The notes: generated from the letters alone by a model not told the origin. A DNA stretch of 64,000 nucleotides from Vibrio alfacsensis (GCF_003544875.1 NZ_CP032093.1:2356001-2420000), one strand, 5' to 3'. Counted from the first letter of the stretch, positions 1 to 8,935 are shown. Made by a program: numbers and translations.

Positions 1-844
1 GTACGATACGAGCGGCGAGCACCTGCATCGCTTTCGCTTTGTTTTTATGCTGTGAACGTTCGTCTTGACACTCTACAACGGTACCCGTTGGTAAGTGGGT
101 AATACGGATTGCAGAATCCGTGGTGTTAACGTGCTGACCACCCGCGCCTGAAGCACGGAATGTATCGATTTTCAGATCAGCCGCTTTAATTTCTGGTAAC
201 TCAGCTTCTGGGATTTCAGCCATCACAGCAACGGTACAAGCGGACGTATGCACACGACCTTGAGATTCCGTTTCAGGTACACGTTGTACACGGTGACCAC
301 CCGATTCAAACTTCAACACGCCGTATGCGCCATCACCGGTCACTTTCGCGATCATCTCTTTGTAGCCGCCTTGCTCAGACTCGTTGCAGCTCATGACTTC
401 AACGCGCCAGCCTTTTTTCTCCGCAAATTTTGAGTACATACGGAATAGGTTGCCCGCAAAAATACCTGCTTCATCACCACCCGCACCTGCGCGAATTTCT
501 AAGAAACAGTTACGATCATCGTTTGGATCTTTAGGAAGAAGTAGAATTTGCAGCTCATCAGTCAGACGTTCAATCGCCGCTTTCGCGTCTTTGATCTCTT
601 CTTGCGCCATTTCACGCATTTCTTCGTCGTCTTCTTTTGCCATCTCTTCAGCGGCTAGAAGGTCATCTTGAGCTTGTTGGTAAGCTTGGAAGCATTTGGT
701 GACTTCCTCAAGTTGAGAGTACTCTTTTGATAGAGCTCGGAATTTGTTCTGATCACCAATTACATCAGGATCACCAAGAAGGTGTTGAACTTCTTCGTAG
801 CGTTCTACTAGCGATTCTAGCTTAGTTAGAATAGAGGCTTTCAT
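1..844 (-). CDS. prfA: Peptide chain release factor 1 (C-terminus cut by window edge)
   Basis: Class I release factor that reads UAA and UAG in the ribosomal A site and triggers hydrolysis of the peptidyl-tRNA ester. The 281 codons present run from ATG at 844 ([10 protein letters not shown]) to the window edge. They include the PxT codon-recognition tripeptide of RF1 (PET, residues 190-192), which RF2 replaces with SPF, and the catalytic GGQ loop at 235-237. About 80 C-terminal residues lie outside the window. It follows hemA on the same strand with a 29-nt gap, the usual hemA-prfA operon. No frame break is seen. Confidence 0.97.
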   Translation of the reverse strand, partial: MKASILTKLESLVERYEEVQHLLGDPDVIGDQNKFRALSKEYSQLEEVTKCFQAYQQAQDDLLAAEEMAKEDDEEMREMAQEEIKDAKAAIERLTDELQILLLPKDPNDDRNCFLEIRAGAGGDEAGIFAGNLFRMYSKFAEKKGWRVEVMSCNESEQGGYKEMIAKVTGDGAYGVLKFESGGHRVQRVPETESQGRVHTSACTVAVMAEIPEAELPEIKAADLKIDTFRASGAGGQHVNTTDSAIRITHLPTGTVVECQDERSQHKNKAKAMQVLAARIV

Positions 845-873
845 AGTGTCGTTTTCTTAATAAAAAGCGTGAG

Positions 874-2130
874 TTATAGATCATCTAAGCCAAGAGTTTG
901 GCGGATAACCGTTAATTTTGCTGGCTCGCCCTGCTCTGCCGCACTTTGCAATGCGCGAGTTGGAGCATGAATCAGTTTATTTGTGAGTTTATTGCTAAGT
1001 TCGCGCAGCACTTTTTCTGGATCGGTGCCAATTGCTAATGATTGCATACTCTTACTTAGCAATTCTTCTCTAATTTCGTTGGCTGACTTGCGATAGTCTC
1101 GAATACTATCGACCGCTTGCAGTGAACGCACCCAAGTCATAAATGCGGCACTTTCTTCACTTACGATCGCTTCAGCTTGAATTGCTTCAACTTTACGCTG
1201 TTCGATATTGCTATCAATGATTGATTGCAAATCATCCACCGAATATAAGTAAGCATCGCTCAATTCGCCAACTTGTGCCTCCACATCTCGTGGCACGGCG
1301 ATATCCACTAACAAGATTGGCTGATGACGACGCTTTTTCAAGGCCGTTTCAACCATCCCCTTGCCAATAATAGGCAATGGACTCGCTGTCGAGCTGATAA
1401 CAATGTCCGCTCTTGGTAAATGGTCTGGAATTTCAGTCAAACTAATGACTTCAGCTCCAAACTGTTCAGCCAAACCTAACGCGCGTTCTCTGGTTCGGTT
1501 AGCGACGATCATTTTGGTACAGCCGTTCGACGCTAAATGTTTCGCCACCAACTCGATGGTTTCACCCGCGCCAACGAGCAAAACGGTTGAATCAGCCAAA
1601 GATTCAAAAATATGCTTAGCCAAAGTACAGGCTGCATAAGCGACAGAGACCGCATTACCGCCAATATCCGTTTCGGTTCGAACACGTTTGGCGACTGAAA
1701 ATGTTTTTTGGAACAACTTATCGATCGATGCATCCACCGCTTGGTGGTTACGTGCATCTGAAAACGCCTGTTTTACCTGGCCCAAAATCTGAGGTTCACC
1801 CAGTACCAGCGAATCAAGGCCGCAAGAAACACGCATCAAGTGCTTAATCGCCGCTTGCTCTTCATGGACATAAAGGCTCGGCATCAAGTCCTCTTGATTA
1901 ACTTGATGAAACTGGACAAGCCAGTCGATAAGCTTAGTTCGCGCTCCTTGCTTAACGTCGCAGTACACTTCGGTACGGTTACAGGTTGAAACAATCACAC
2001 TGCCGTTTACGGCTTCGTGGTCTCTGAGTTGCTCAAGTGCTGTCCCCAATTTATCGGGTCCGAACGCCACTTTCTCTCGCAAGTCAACAGACGCTGTATT
2101 GTGATTGATTCCAATAGCAAGCAAGGACAT
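874..2130 (-). CDS. hemA: Glutamyl-tRNA reductase
   Basis: NADPH-dependent reduction of glutamyl-tRNA(Glu) to glutamate-1-semialdehyde, the first committed step of C5 tetrapyrrole (heme) synthesis in the cytosol. The 418-residue product has the family length. The catalytic cysteine is C50, within STCNRTEVY, and a Rossmann NADPH-binding segment follows (VLLVGAGE, near residue 185). The C-terminal part is the helical dimerisation domain. It is divergent from lolB across a 134-bp gap and is followed by prfA. The N-terminal residues used for heme-dependent proteolysis in enterobacteria cannot be judged by eye. Confidence 0.97.
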   Translation of the reverse strand: MSLLAIGINHNTASVDLREKVAFGPDKLGTALEQLRDHEAVNGSVIVSTCNRTEVYCDVKQGARTKLIDWLVQFHQVNQEDLMPSLYVHEEQAAIKHLMRVSCGLDSLVLGEPQILGQVKQAFSDARNHQAVDASIDKLFQKTFSVAKRVRTETDIGGNAVSVAYAACTLAKHIFESLADSTVLLVGAGETIELVAKHLASNGCTKMIVANRTRERALGLAEQFGAEVISLTEIPDHLPRADIVISSTASPLPIIGKGMVETALKKRRHQPILLVDIAVPRDVEAQVGELSDAYLYSVDDLQSIIDSNIEQRKVEAIQAEAIVSEESAAFMTWVRSLQAVDSIRDYRKSANEIREELLSKSMQSLAIGTDPEKVLRELSNKLTNKLIHAPTRALQSAAEQGEPAKLTVIRQTLGLDDL

Positions 2131-2264
2131 CTAACGTGGTATCTCTGAGATCGGTTATAAAATAGGTTCAGAATTTTACTGTAAGCACGCATTTATTGAA
2201 AGGGTAACCCGGATTTGTTTTCCTTCGCTCCGCTTTTCAATGCTATAGTTGTGAGCGATTACCG

Positions 2265-2903
2265 ATGAAACTGACTAATAAGCCATCAAACATGACCTTA
2301 CGCTCCTTTCTCATTATGCTCTGGTCGAGCATTGTACTCGCGGGCTGTAGTTCCGTTCCTGAAAGCGTCACCAGTGTAGAGTGGCAAGCGCACGAACAAC
2401 GCCTAGAAGCCATCAATCACTTTCAAGCTACCGGCAAACTTGGCTACATTGGGCCAGACCAAAGACAAAGTTTAAACTTTTTTTGGCAGCATTCTTCTAC
2501 GTTAAGTCAATTACGCTTAACCACCCTACTTGGCCAAACGGCATTAAAACTCACGATTACCCCGCAAGGTGCAACCGTTGAAACTTATGACGACCAAGTG
2601 CTCACGGCCCGTGACGCAAACCAACTGATTTATCGTTTAACAGGATTAATGATTCCTGTCGATCATATGCCGAATTGGTTACTCGGCTTGCCAACAGACG
2701 CAGACTCGTTCCAATTGTCTTCAACCAACACTCTACAAGCGCTAGATAAACAAATTGGTTTGAATGATTGGAACATCAATTACCAACGTTATGCTGATGT
2801 CGAATGGCATCAACAAACACTTCCCCTGCCAAATAGGCTAAAACTGACCACCTCAGACGTAAAAATTAATCTAGTGATCACAAAATGGAACATCACCCAA
2901 TGA
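2265..2903 (+). CDS. lolB: Outer-membrane lipoprotein receptor LolB
   Basis: Accepts lipoproteins from the periplasmic carrier LolA and inserts them in the inner leaflet of the outer membrane. It is itself a lipoprotein. A signal peptide ends in lipobox LAGC with the lipidated cysteine at residue 28, followed by SS, which is compatible with outer-membrane sorting. The mature part is a LolA/LolB-type beta barrel without visible catalytic motifs. An internal ATG at 2292 (MTLRSFL) would give a more ordinary 19-residue signal peptide and may be the real start. It is first in lolB-ispE-prs, and its stop overlaps the ispE start. Confidence 0.94.
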   Translation: MKLTNKPSNMTLRSFLIMLWSSIVLAGCSSVPESVTSVEWQAHEQRLEAINHFQATGKLGYIGPDQRQSLNFFWQHSSTLSQLRLTTLLGQTALKLTITPQGATVETYDDQVLTARDANQLIYRLTGLMIPVDHMPNWLLGLPTDADSFQLSSTNTLQALDKQIGLNDWNINYQRYADVEWHQQTLPLPNRLKLTTSDVKINLVITKWNITQ

Positions 2904-3772
2904 TCGATCTTTCAACCCGCTGGCCATCACCTGCGAAATTGAATCTCTTCCTTTATATCAATGGCCGCACTGAAAACGGCTACCACGAATTACAAACTCT
3001 ATTCCAATTCCTCGATCACGGCGATGAACTGACGATACAAGCGAACGATTCTGGTGAGATCACCATCTCTCCTGAAATAGAAGGCGTTCCTCTGCAGGAC
3101 AACTTGATTTGGAAAGCAGCAACAGCACTTCAACGTTTCGCAAATTGCTCATACGGTGCACATATCGATCTAAACAAGATCCTACCGATGGGCGGCGGAA
3201 TTGGTGGAGGTTCTTCCAATGCAGCAACGGCGTTGGTTGCACTTAATTACCTATGGCAAATCAATCTGAGTAATGATGAATTAGCCGAAATTGGCCTTGC
3301 GCTTGGTGCGGATGTGCCAGTATTTGTACGTGGTTTTGCCGCATTTGCAGAAGGTGTTGGCGAGAAACTTTCCCCCGCGGATCCCAAAGAAAAGTGGTAT
3401 TTAGTCGTACGACCTAACGTTTCTATTGCAACTGCGGACATATTTCGTCACCCAGACTTGATTAGAAACACACCAAAACGTGATTTAAAGACGCTTTTGG
3501 ACGCTCCAAGCGTAAACGATTGCGAAAAAATTGTACGAATGCTCTACCCAGAGGTTGATAAGCAACTTTCATGGCTGCTACAATACGCGCCGTCAAGATT
3601 GACGGGGACCGGGTCTTGCGTTTTTGCAGAATTTTCGAGCAAATCCGAAGCAGAAACCATCCTTGCACAACTCTCTGATAATGTCTCGGCATTCGTCGCC
3701 CAAGGGCGCAATGTTTCGCCACTAAAAGAGACTTTGGCTGAATACCAATCAGCCCAAAACCGACCTAATTAA
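2900..3772 (+). CDS. ispE: 4-diphosphocytidyl-2-C-methyl-D-erythritol kinase
   Basis: GHMP-family kinase that phosphorylates the 2-OH of CDP-methylerythritol in the MEP isoprenoid pathway. The N-terminus [13 protein letters not shown] and the glycine-rich ATP loop [14 protein letters not shown] (near residue 100) are intact. The C-terminal [12 protein letters not shown] motif is also present. The start at 2900 overlaps the lolB stop as ATGA and gives 290 residues. The in-frame ATG at 2885 would add five residues (MEHHP). Neither start has a strong ribosome-binding site, so translational coupling to lolB is likely. It works with dxs and ispA found later in the window. Confidence 0.95.
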   Translation: MIDLSTRWPSPAKLNLFLYINGRTENGYHELQTLFQFLDHGDELTIQANDSGEITISPEIEGVPLQDNLIWKAATALQRFANCSYGAHIDLNKILPMGGGIGGGSSNAATALVALNYLWQINLSNDELAEIGLALGADVPVFVRGFAAFAEGVGEKLSPADPKEKWYLVVRPNVSIATADIFRHPDLIRNTPKRDLKTLLDAPSVNDCEKIVRMLYPEVDKQLSWLLQYAPSRLTGTGSCVFAEFSSKSEAETILAQLSDNVSAFVAQGRNVSPLKETLAEYQSAQNRPN

Positions 3773-3800
3773 AACTGGACGCAAACCTGAGGTTTCCACC

Positions 3801-4745
3801 GTGCCTGATATGAAGCTATTTGCTGGTAACGCAACACCTGAACTAGCCCAACGTATTGCTGATCGTCTTTACATTTCTCTTGGTGATGCATCTGTTTCTC
3901 GCTTTTCTGATGGCGAAGTAGCAGTTCAAATCAATGAAAATGTTCGTGGTAGCGATGTTTTCATCATTCAATCCACTTGTGCACCGACTAACGACAACCT
4001 AATGGAACTGGTTGTTATGATTGATGCAATGCGCCGTGCTTCAGCAGGCCGTATCACTGCAGTAATTCCTTACTTCGGTTACGCTCGCCAAGATCGTCGT
4101 GTACGTTCTGCTCGTGTGCCAATCACTGCAAAAGTTGTTGCTGATTTCCTATCTAACGTTGGTGTTGACCGCGTTCTAACCATCGACCTACACGCAGAGC
4201 AAATCCAAGGCTTCTTCGATGTACCTGTTGATAACATCTTCGGTACGCCAGTACTTCTAGAAGATATGCAATCTCGTGGTCTAGAAAACCCTGTTGTGGT
4301 TTCTCCTGACCTAGGTGGCGTTGTTCGTGCTCGTGCAACAGCAAAAGCACTAGGCGACATCGACATTGCTATCGTTGATAAGCGCCGTCCACGCGCAAAC
4401 GTATCAGAAGTAATGAACCTAATCGGTGACGTTGAAGGTCGTGACTGTGTGATCGTCGATGACATGATCGATACAGGTGGTACTCTATGTAAAGCAGCTG
4501 AAGCACTAAAAGAGCGCGGTGCTAAGCGTGTATTCGCTTACGCAACTCACGCTGTATTCTCTGGTAACGCTGCGGACAACATCAAGAACTCTGTTCTTGA
4601 CCAAGTTATCGTAACGGACTCTATCTCTCTATCTAAAGAGATGGCTGCAACAGGTAAAGTGACAACACTAAGCCTATCTCGCATGCTAGCTGAAGCGATT
4701 CGTCGTATCAGCAACGAAGAGTCAATCTCTGCAATGTTCAACTAA
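3801..4745 (+). CDS. prs: Ribose-phosphate pyrophosphokinase (PRPP synthetase)
   Basis: Transfers pyrophosphate from ATP to ribose 5-phosphate, making PRPP for purines, pyrimidines, NAD, His and Trp. The 314-residue product starts at GTG 3801, with GAGG eleven bases upstream. It shows the ATP-contacting YARQDRR segment, the flexible-loop KRRPRAN region, and the PRPP loop [12 protein letters not shown] near residue 217. It lies 28 bp after ispE and is followed by an intrinsic terminator, so it closes the lolB-ispE-prs unit. Codon choice appears typical of a well-expressed gene. Confidence 0.98.
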   Translation: MPDMKLFAGNATPELAQRIADRLYISLGDASVSRFSDGEVAVQINENVRGSDVFIIQSTCAPTNDNLMELVVMIDAMRRASAGRITAVIPYFGYARQDRRVRSARVPITAKVVADFLSNVGVDRVLTIDLHAEQIQGFFDVPVDNIFGTPVLLEDMQSRGLENPVVVSPDLGGVVRARATAKALGDIDIAIVDKRRPRANVSEVMNLIGDVEGRDCVIVDDMIDTGGTLCKAAEALKERGAKRVFAYATHAVFSGNAADNIKNSVLDQVIVTDSISLSKEMAATGKVTTLSLSRMLAEAIRRISNEESISAMFN

Positions 4746-4771
4746 TTCGAACATTTCAGATGACCTGATTT

Positions 4772-4800
4772 AAAAAACACCCCTCTTTGGGGTGTTTTTT
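4772..4800 (+). terminator. Intrinsic terminator after prs
   Basis: An ACACCCC / GGGGTGT stem with a short loop is flanked by an A run on the left and followed by six or more T. It lies 27 bp after the prs stop. Confidence 0.9.
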
Positions 4801-4808
4801 ATTTCTAT

Positions 4809-4866
4809 GTATACCTAAGTCACTTCTAGAGGTAGGTTAACCTCCCCTAGAGATGACTTTGGTATA
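4809..4866. repeat. Imperfect intergenic palindrome with GTATACC ends
   Basis: A 58-bp imperfect inverted repeat lies between prs and pth. The left arm begins GTATACCTAAGTCA and the right arm ends TGACTTTGGTATA, with AGGTT/AACCT near the centre. The same TATACC..AAGT end signature recurs at 20048-20110, and a shorter relative is at 27800-27828. It is probably a dispersed Vibrio intergenic repeat. Function is unknown. Confidence 0.6.
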
Positions 4867-4955
4867 TTTACAAACAGAAAATCACTTGGTCGCACCCTGC
4901 GACTTTTCTGTGCTATCATACTGCGCTTTTTTGAGATTCCAGAGAGATCCTAACC

Positions 4956-5546
4956 TTGACTCAACAAATTAAACTTCTCGTCGGTCTTGCTAACCCAGGG
5001 CCTGAATACGCCAAAACTCGCCATAATGCGGGCGCATGGGTTGTAGAAGAATTAGCACGTGTCCACAATGTTACCCTGAAGAACGAACCAAAATTCTTTG
5101 GCCTAACTGGACGCATTATGGTCAATGGCGAGGATCTCCGTTTGCTGATCCCTACGACTTTTATGAACCTTTCGGGCAAAGCGATCGCTGCATTAGCGAA
5201 GTTTTATCAAATTAACCCTGAAGAGATCATGGTCGCGCATGACGAACTAGACTTACCACCAGGTGTGGCTAAGTTTAAGAAAGGCGGCGGTCACGGGGGC
5301 CACAATGGTCTGCGTGATACGATTAGCAAATTGGGCAATAACAAAGATTTTTATCGTCTTCGTATCGGCATTGGCCATCCGGGACACAAAGATAAAGTGG
5401 CAGGTTTTGTACTAGGCAAAGCTCCAGCAAAAGAGCAAGAGCTACTAGATGCCGCAGCTGATGAATCAGTGCGCTGTCTGGATATCCTAATTAAGGATGG
5501 CCTATCTAAAGCACAAAATCGCCTACACACGTTCAAAGCTGAATAA
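4956..5546 (+). CDS. pth: Peptidyl-tRNA hydrolase
   Basis: Cleaves peptidyl-tRNA that drops off ribosomes, recycling tRNA. The 196-residue product starts at TTG 4956, preceded by a purine-rich GAGAGATCC. The N-terminal motif [17 protein letters not shown] carries the catalytic His23. The second family motif [10 protein letters not shown] is near residue 115. It lies directly upstream of ychF with 10 bp between them, the conserved pth-ychF pair. The TTG start fits conserved residue spacing from the start to the catalytic histidine. Confidence 0.97.
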   Translation: MTQQIKLLVGLANPGPEYAKTRHNAGAWVVEELARVHNVTLKNEPKFFGLTGRIMVNGEDLRLLIPTTFMNLSGKAIAALAKFYQINPEEIMVAHDELDLPPGVAKFKKGGGHGGHNGLRDTISKLGNNKDFYRLRIGIGHPGHKDKVAGFVLGKAPAKEQELLDAAADESVRCLDILIKDGLSKAQNRLHTFKAE

Positions 5547-5556
5547 GGTTACTATC

Positions 5557-6648
5557 ATGGGTTTTAAATGTGGCATCGTTGGTCTACCTAACGTTGGTAA
5601 ATCAACTCTGTTTAACGCACTAACTAAAGCGGGCATTGAAGCAGCAAACTTCCCGTTCTGTACCATCGAACCAAACACAGGCGTGGTACCTGTGCCAGAT
5701 CTACGTCTAGATGCACTGTCGAAGATCGTTAACCCACAAAGAGTACTACCTACCACAATGGAATTCGTTGACATTGCTGGTCTAGTAGCTGGTGCATCTC
5801 GTGGTGAAGGTCTAGGTAACAAATTCCTAGCTAACATCCGTGAAACTGATGCGATCGGTCACGTTGTACGCTGTTTTGAAAACGACAACATTGTTCACGT
5901 TGCAGGTAAAGTATCTCCAATCGAAGATATTGAAGTTATCAACCTAGAGCTAGCAATGGCTGACCTTGATTCTTGTGAACGCGCAATTCAGCGTAACGCA
6001 AAGAAAGCAAAAGGCGGCGACAAAGACGCAAAATTTGAGCTAGCAACACTAGAAAAACTACTGCCTGTATTAACAGAAGGTGGTATGGCACGTACTGTTG
6101 AGCTATCAAAAGAAGAACTAGCAGCTGTTGGCTACCTAAACTTCCTGACACTTAAGCCTACCATGTACATCGCTAACGTGAACGAAGATGGCTTTGAAAA
6201 CAATCCATACCTTGACGCTGTTCGTGAGTTCGCAGAAAAAGAAAACAATGTTGTTGTTCCTGTTTGTGCTGCAATTGAGTCAGAAATGGCTGAACTTGAA
6301 GACGACGAGCGTGAAGAGTTCCTAGCTGATCTAGGCATTGAAGAACCTGGTCTGAACCGCGTTATCCGTGCAGGTTACGAACTACTATGCCTACACACTT
6401 ACTTTACAGCTGGTGTTAAAGAAGTTCGTGCTTGGACGATCCCTGTAGGTGCAACAGCACCAAAAGCAGCAGGTAAGATCCATACTGACTTCGAAAAAGG
6501 CTTTATCCGTGCAGAAGTTGTTGGTTACGACGATTTCATCCAATACAACGGTGAAAGTGGTGCGAAAGACGCAGGTAAATGGCGTCTGGAAGGTAAAGAA
6601 TACATCGTTAAAGATGGCGATGTTGTTCACTTCCGCTTCAACGTATAA
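5557..6648 (+). CDS. ychF: Redox-responsive ATPase YchF (Obg-related)
   Basis: Cytosolic P-loop NTPase of the Obg family that prefers ATP and is linked to translation and oxidative-stress responses. The 363 residues match the E. coli length. The Walker A loop GLPNVGKST is at residues 9-17, a helical insertion follows, and the C-terminal TGS domain ends in [10 protein letters not shown]. An upstream in-frame start at 5497 exists but lies inside pth. ATG 5557 has AAGGT eight bases upstream and is preferred. It is followed by a terminator. Confidence 0.97.
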   Translation: MGFKCGIVGLPNVGKSTLFNALTKAGIEAANFPFCTIEPNTGVVPVPDLRLDALSKIVNPQRVLPTTMEFVDIAGLVAGASRGEGLGNKFLANIRETDAIGHVVRCFENDNIVHVAGKVSPIEDIEVINLELAMADLDSCERAIQRNAKKAKGGDKDAKFELATLEKLLPVLTEGGMARTVELSKEELAAVGYLNFLTLKPTMYIANVNEDGFENNPYLDAVREFAEKENNVVVPVCAAIESEMAELEDDEREEFLADLGIEEPGLNRVIRAGYELLCLHTYFTAGVKEVRAWTIPVGATAPKAAGKIHTDFEKGFIRAEVVGYDDFIQYNGESGAKDAGKWRLEGKEYIVKDGDVVHFRFNV

Positions 6649-6682
6649 TTAAGTGGATATAATTCAACCGCTTTATTAATCC

Positions 6683-6712
6683 AAAAAGTCAGCCTCAGTG
6701 CTGGCTTTTTTA
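6683..6712 (+). terminator. Intrinsic terminator after ychF
   Basis: An AGTCAGC / GCTGGCT stem (one G-T pair) with a short loop is followed by six T. Confidence 0.8.
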
Positions 6713-6844
6713 TTGCCTCATGAAATGACGATATATTAAGTCTCCGGCTACAAGCTACTTTGCTTCCAGTTTTAGATCATAAACGCGCCTCTTTGTTTAA
6801 AAAGGAAGCGAACGATGAATTTTAAGAGATTTATTAAAAAACTG

Positions 6845-6880
6845 TTGACGGTTCTCACTCAAATTCGCATAATGCGCGCC
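6845..6880 (+). promoter_or_regulatory. Promoter of the tRNA array
   Basis: The -35 box TTGACG is at 6845-6850. A 17-bp spacer precedes the -10 CATAAT at 6868-6873, and the following GCGCGCC is a GC-rich discriminator typical of stringently controlled stable-RNA promoters. The A/T-rich sequence just before -35 could act as an UP element. About 50 nt of leader separate the predicted start from the first tRNA. The 281-bp interval 6649-6929 otherwise holds only the ychF terminator. Confidence 0.82.
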
Positions 6881-6929
6881 GTTCCCGACGACAAGGCAAC
6901 AAGGCGACGAGAACGAAAAACATGGTTAT

Positions 6930-7006
6930 GGCTACGTAGCTCAGCTGGTTAGAGCACATCACTCATAATGATGGGGTCACAGGTTCGAATCCCGTCGTAG
7001 CCACCA
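6930..7006 (+). tRNA. tRNA-Met (elongator, CAU), copy 1
   Basis: A 77-nt cloverleaf with acceptor GGCTACG/CGTAGCC, anticodon CAT in loop CTCATAA, GGTTCGAATCC T-arm and encoded CCA. It matches elongator tRNA-Met rather than the initiator type, because the acceptor is fully paired. First gene of the array. Confidence 0.97.
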
Positions 7007-7046
7007 TTCCTAAAGATTCTTTTTATAAGAATGGTTAGGAATAGAT

Positions 7047-7131
7047 GCGGTCGTGGCGGAATTGGTAGACGCACCAGATTTAGGTTCTGGCGCCGTAAGG
7101 TGTGAGAGTTCAAGTCTCTCCGACCGCACCA
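7047..7131 (+). tRNA. tRNA-Leu (UAG), copy 1
   Basis: An 85-nt class II tRNA with anticodon TAG, a long variable arm (CGCCGTAAGGTGTG) and encoded CCA. Acceptor GCGGTCG/CGACCGC. The variable arm has T at the position where copies 3, 5, 6, 8 and 10 have C. Confidence 0.97.
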
Positions 7132-7162
7132 TGTTTTAAGTAGTAGTAATACTACGATCTGC

Positions 7163-7237
7163 AGGTCTATCGCCAAGCGGTAAGGCAGCGGCTTTTGATG
7201 CCGCCATTCCCTGGTTCGAATCCAGGTAGACCTGCCA
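7163..7237 (+). tRNA. tRNA-Gln (UUG), copy 1
   Basis: 75 nt, acceptor AGGTCTA/TAGACCT, anticodon TTG in a seven-base loop TTTTGAT, encoded CCA. Confidence 0.97.
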
Positions 7238-7269
7238 CTATTTCAAAGTGAGATTCCTTAAATAAAGGG

Positions 7270-7298
7270 TTGTCACTTAGAGCGCGAAGGTTTATATT
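7270..7298 (+). promoter_or_regulatory. Predicted internal promoter in the tRNA array
   Basis: TTGTCA at 7270-7275 and TATATT at 7293-7298 are separated by 17 bp, within the 78-bp Gln1-Met2 spacer, the longest spacer of the array. Predicted from sequence alone. Confidence 0.5.
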
Positions 7299-7315
7299 GT
7301 CTCGCTCAAAAAGAT

Positions 7316-7392
7316 GGCTACGTAGCTCAGCTGGTTAGAGCACATCACTCATAATGATGGGGTCACAGGTTCGAATCCCGTCGTAGCCACCA
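7316..7392 (+). tRNA. tRNA-Met (elongator, CAU), copy 2
   Basis: 77 nt, identical to copy 1, CCA encoded. Confidence 0.97.
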
Positions 7393-7416
7393 TTCTTTTA
7401 TAAGAATACAAAATTG

Positions 7417-7437
7417 TTAGTTTTACCAATTAACTAA
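7417..7437 (+). repeat. tRNA-spacer hairpin with ACCAATT loop (a)
   Basis: TTAGTT / AACTAA stem closing loop TTACCAATT, between Met2 and Leu2. It belongs to a set of five (see findings). Confidence 0.6.
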
Positions 7438-7456
7438 TGATTATAAAATTCAAGAT

Positions 7457-7541
7457 GCGGTCGTGGCGGAATTGGTAGACGCACCAGATTTAGGTTCTGG
7501 CGCCGTAAGGTGTGAGAGTTCAAGTCTCTCCGACCGCACCA
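7457..7541 (+). tRNA. tRNA-Leu (UAG), copy 2
   Basis: 85 nt, T-type variable arm, CCA encoded. The six bases before it (CAAGAT) pair with ATCTTG beginning at the terminal A of CCA. Confidence 0.97.
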
Positions 7542-7567
7542 TCTTGAAACAGTTTAAATAAATATAT

Positions 7568-7652
7568 GCGGTCGTGGCGGAATTGGTAGACGCACCAGAT
7601 TTAGGTTCTGGCGCCGCAAGGTGTGAGAGTTCAAGTCTCTCCGACCGCACCA
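7568..7652 (+). tRNA. tRNA-Leu (UAG), copy 3
   Basis: 85 nt, C-type variable arm (CGCCGCAAGG), CCA encoded. It directly follows Leu copy 2 with a 26-nt spacer, the only Leu-Leu junction in the array. Confidence 0.97.
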
Positions 7653-7668
7653 TATATTTATTGCCTGC

Positions 7669-7743
7669 AGGTCTATCGCCAAGCGGTAAGGCAGCGGCTT
7701 TTGATGCCGCCATTCCCTGGTTCGAATCCAGGTAGACCTGCCA
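7669..7743 (+). tRNA. tRNA-Gln (UUG), copy 2
   Basis: 75 nt, identical to copy 1. It begins the first copy of the large duplicated block. Confidence 0.97.
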
Positions 7744-7776
7744 CTATTTTGATTATTGAGTCTACTCAGTAATTAT

Positions 7777-7861
7777 GCGGTCGTGGCGGAATTGGTAGAC
7801 GCACCAGATTTAGGTTCTGGCGCCGTAAGGTGTGAGAGTTCAAGTCTCTCCGACCGCACCA
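7777..7861 (+). tRNA. tRNA-Leu (UAG), copy 4
   Basis: 85 nt, T-type variable arm, CCA encoded. Confidence 0.97.
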
Positions 7862-7890
7862 TGATTAAAGTCTCTTTATTAGAGCGCTGT

Positions 7891-7963
7891 AGGTCTATCG
7901 CCAAGCGGTAAGGCAGCGGCTTTGATGCCGCCATTCCTGGTTCGAATCCAGGTAGACCTGCCA
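7891..7963 (+). tRNA. tRNA-Gln (UUG), copy 3, defective as written
   Basis: 73 nt instead of 75. One T is lost from the anticodon loop (TTTGAT, six bases) and one C at the variable-loop/T-stem junction. The acceptor, the remaining stems and CCA are intact. As written it should not decode normally. The otherwise identical copy 5 and the clustering of homopolymer losses nearby suggest sequence error rather than a true pseudo-tRNA. Confidence 0.85.
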
Positions 7964-7983
7964 TTATTTCCTTGAAAAGGACG

Positions 7984-8013
7984 TTGTTGAGGTTTTACCA
8001 ATTCTCTCAGCAA
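7984..8013 (+). repeat. tRNA-spacer hairpin with ACCAATT loop (b)
   Basis: TTGTTGAG / CTCAGCAA stem (one wobble pair), loop GTTTTACCAATTCT, between Gln3 and Leu5. Confidence 0.6.
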
Positions 8014-8026
8014 TAAACATTAAGAT

Positions 8027-8111
8027 GCGGTCGTGGCGGAATTGGTAGACGCACCAGATTTAGGTTCTGGCGCCGCAAGGTGTGAGAGTTCAAGTCTCTC
8101 CGACCGCACCA
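8027..8111 (+). tRNA. tRNA-Leu (UAG), copy 5
   Basis: 85 nt, C-type variable arm, CCA encoded. Flanks ATTAAGAT and ATCTTAAT can pair across the gene. Confidence 0.97.
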
Positions 8112-8134
8112 TCTTAATAAACAGTACAAAATTT

Positions 8135-8211
8135 GGCTACGTAGCTCAGCTGGTTAGAGCACATCACTCATAATGATGGGGTCACAGGTTCGAATCCCGT
8201 CGTAGCCACCA
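8135..8211 (+). tRNA. tRNA-Met (elongator, CAU), copy 3
   Basis: 77 nt, identical to copy 1, CCA encoded. Confidence 0.97.
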
Positions 8212-8223
8212 TTTACAACAATA

Positions 8224-8248
8224 TTTAGATCTCACCAATTGATCTAAA
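8224..8248 (+). repeat. tRNA-spacer hairpin with ACCAATT loop (c)
   Basis: Perfect eight-pair stem TTTAGATC / GATCTAAA, loop TCACCAATT, between Met3 and Leu6. Confidence 0.6.
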
Positions 8249-8264
8249 CATTGAAAGAAAAGTC

Positions 8265-8349
8265 GCGGTCGTGGCGGAATTGGTAGACGCACCAGATTTA
8301 GGTTCTGGCGCCGCAAGGTGTGAGAGTTCAAGTCTCTCCGACCGCACCA
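8265..8349 (+). tRNA. tRNA-Leu (UAG), copy 6
   Basis: 85 nt, C-type variable arm, CCA encoded. AGAAAAGT before and ACTTTTCT after the gene are complementary. Confidence 0.97.
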
Positions 8350-8388
8350 TACTTTTCTAAAGTGATATGTCTTTTGACTATCGCCTGT

Positions 8389-8463
8389 AGGTCTATCGCC
8401 AAGCGGTAAGGCAGCGGCTTTTGATGCCGCCATTCCCTGGTTCGAATCCAGGTAGACCTGCCA
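8389..8463 (+). tRNA. tRNA-Gln (UUG), copy 4
   Basis: 75 nt, identical to copies 1 and 2. Begins block copy B. Confidence 0.97.
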
Positions 8464-8496
8464 CTATTTTGATTATTGAGTTTACTCAATAATTAT

Positions 8497-8581
8497 GCGG
8501 TCGTGGCGGAATTGGTAGACGCACCAGATTTAGGTTCTGGCGCCGTAAGGTGTGAGAGTTCAAGTCTCTCCGACCGCACCA
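8497..8581 (+). tRNA. tRNA-Leu (UAG), copy 7
   Basis: 85 nt, T-type variable arm, CCA encoded. Confidence 0.97.
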
Positions 8582-8611
8582 TGATTAAAGTCTCTTTTAT
8601 TAGAGCGCTGT

Positions 8612-8686
8612 AGGTCTATCGCCAAGCGGTAAGGCAGCGGCTTTTGATGCCGCCATTCCCTGGTTCGAATCCAGGTAGACCTGCCA
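8612..8686 (+). tRNA. tRNA-Gln (UUG), copy 5
   Basis: 75 nt and intact. It is the duplicate counterpart of the defective copy 3. Confidence 0.97.
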
Positions 8687-8707
8687 TTATTTCCTTGAAA
8701 AAGGACG

Positions 8708-8737
8708 TTGTTGAGGTTTTACCAATTCTCTCAGCAA
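8708..8737 (+). repeat. tRNA-spacer hairpin with ACCAATT loop (d)
   Basis: Duplicate of hairpin b, between Gln5 and Leu8. Confidence 0.6.
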
Positions 8738-8750
8738 TAAACATTAAGAT

Positions 8751-8835
8751 GCGGTCGTGGCGGAATTGGTAGACGCACCAGATTTAGGTTCTGGCGCCGC
8801 AAGGTGTGAGAGTTCAAGTCTCTCCGACCGCACCA
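8751..8835 (+). tRNA. tRNA-Leu (UAG), copy 8
   Basis: 85 nt, C-type variable arm, CCA encoded. Confidence 0.97.
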
Positions 8836-8858
8836 TCTTAATAAACAGTACAAAATTT

Positions 8859-8935
8859 GGCTACGTAGCTCAGCTGGTTAGAGCACATCACTCATAATGA
8901 TGGGGTCACAGGTTCGAATCCCGTCGTAGCCACCA
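8859..8935 (+). tRNA. tRNA-Met (elongator, CAU), copy 4
   Basis: 77 nt, identical to copy 1, CCA encoded. Confidence 0.97.

Larger units (their letters stand above)
7669..8216 (+). repeat. Duplicated tRNA block, copy A (Gln-Leu-Gln-Leu-Met)
   Basis: 548 bp, repeated at 8389-8940 (552 bp). By eye the copies differ by two substitutions in one spacer hairpin and four single-base deletions in copy A. All four deletions fall in homopolymer runs between 7873 and 7980. Confidence 0.9.

Noticed and set aside
6814..6951. Small ORF starting MNFKRFIKK with a possible AAGGA site
   Set aside because: It overlaps the tRNA promoter and runs into the first tRNA. The coding look comes from the A-rich sequence before -35.
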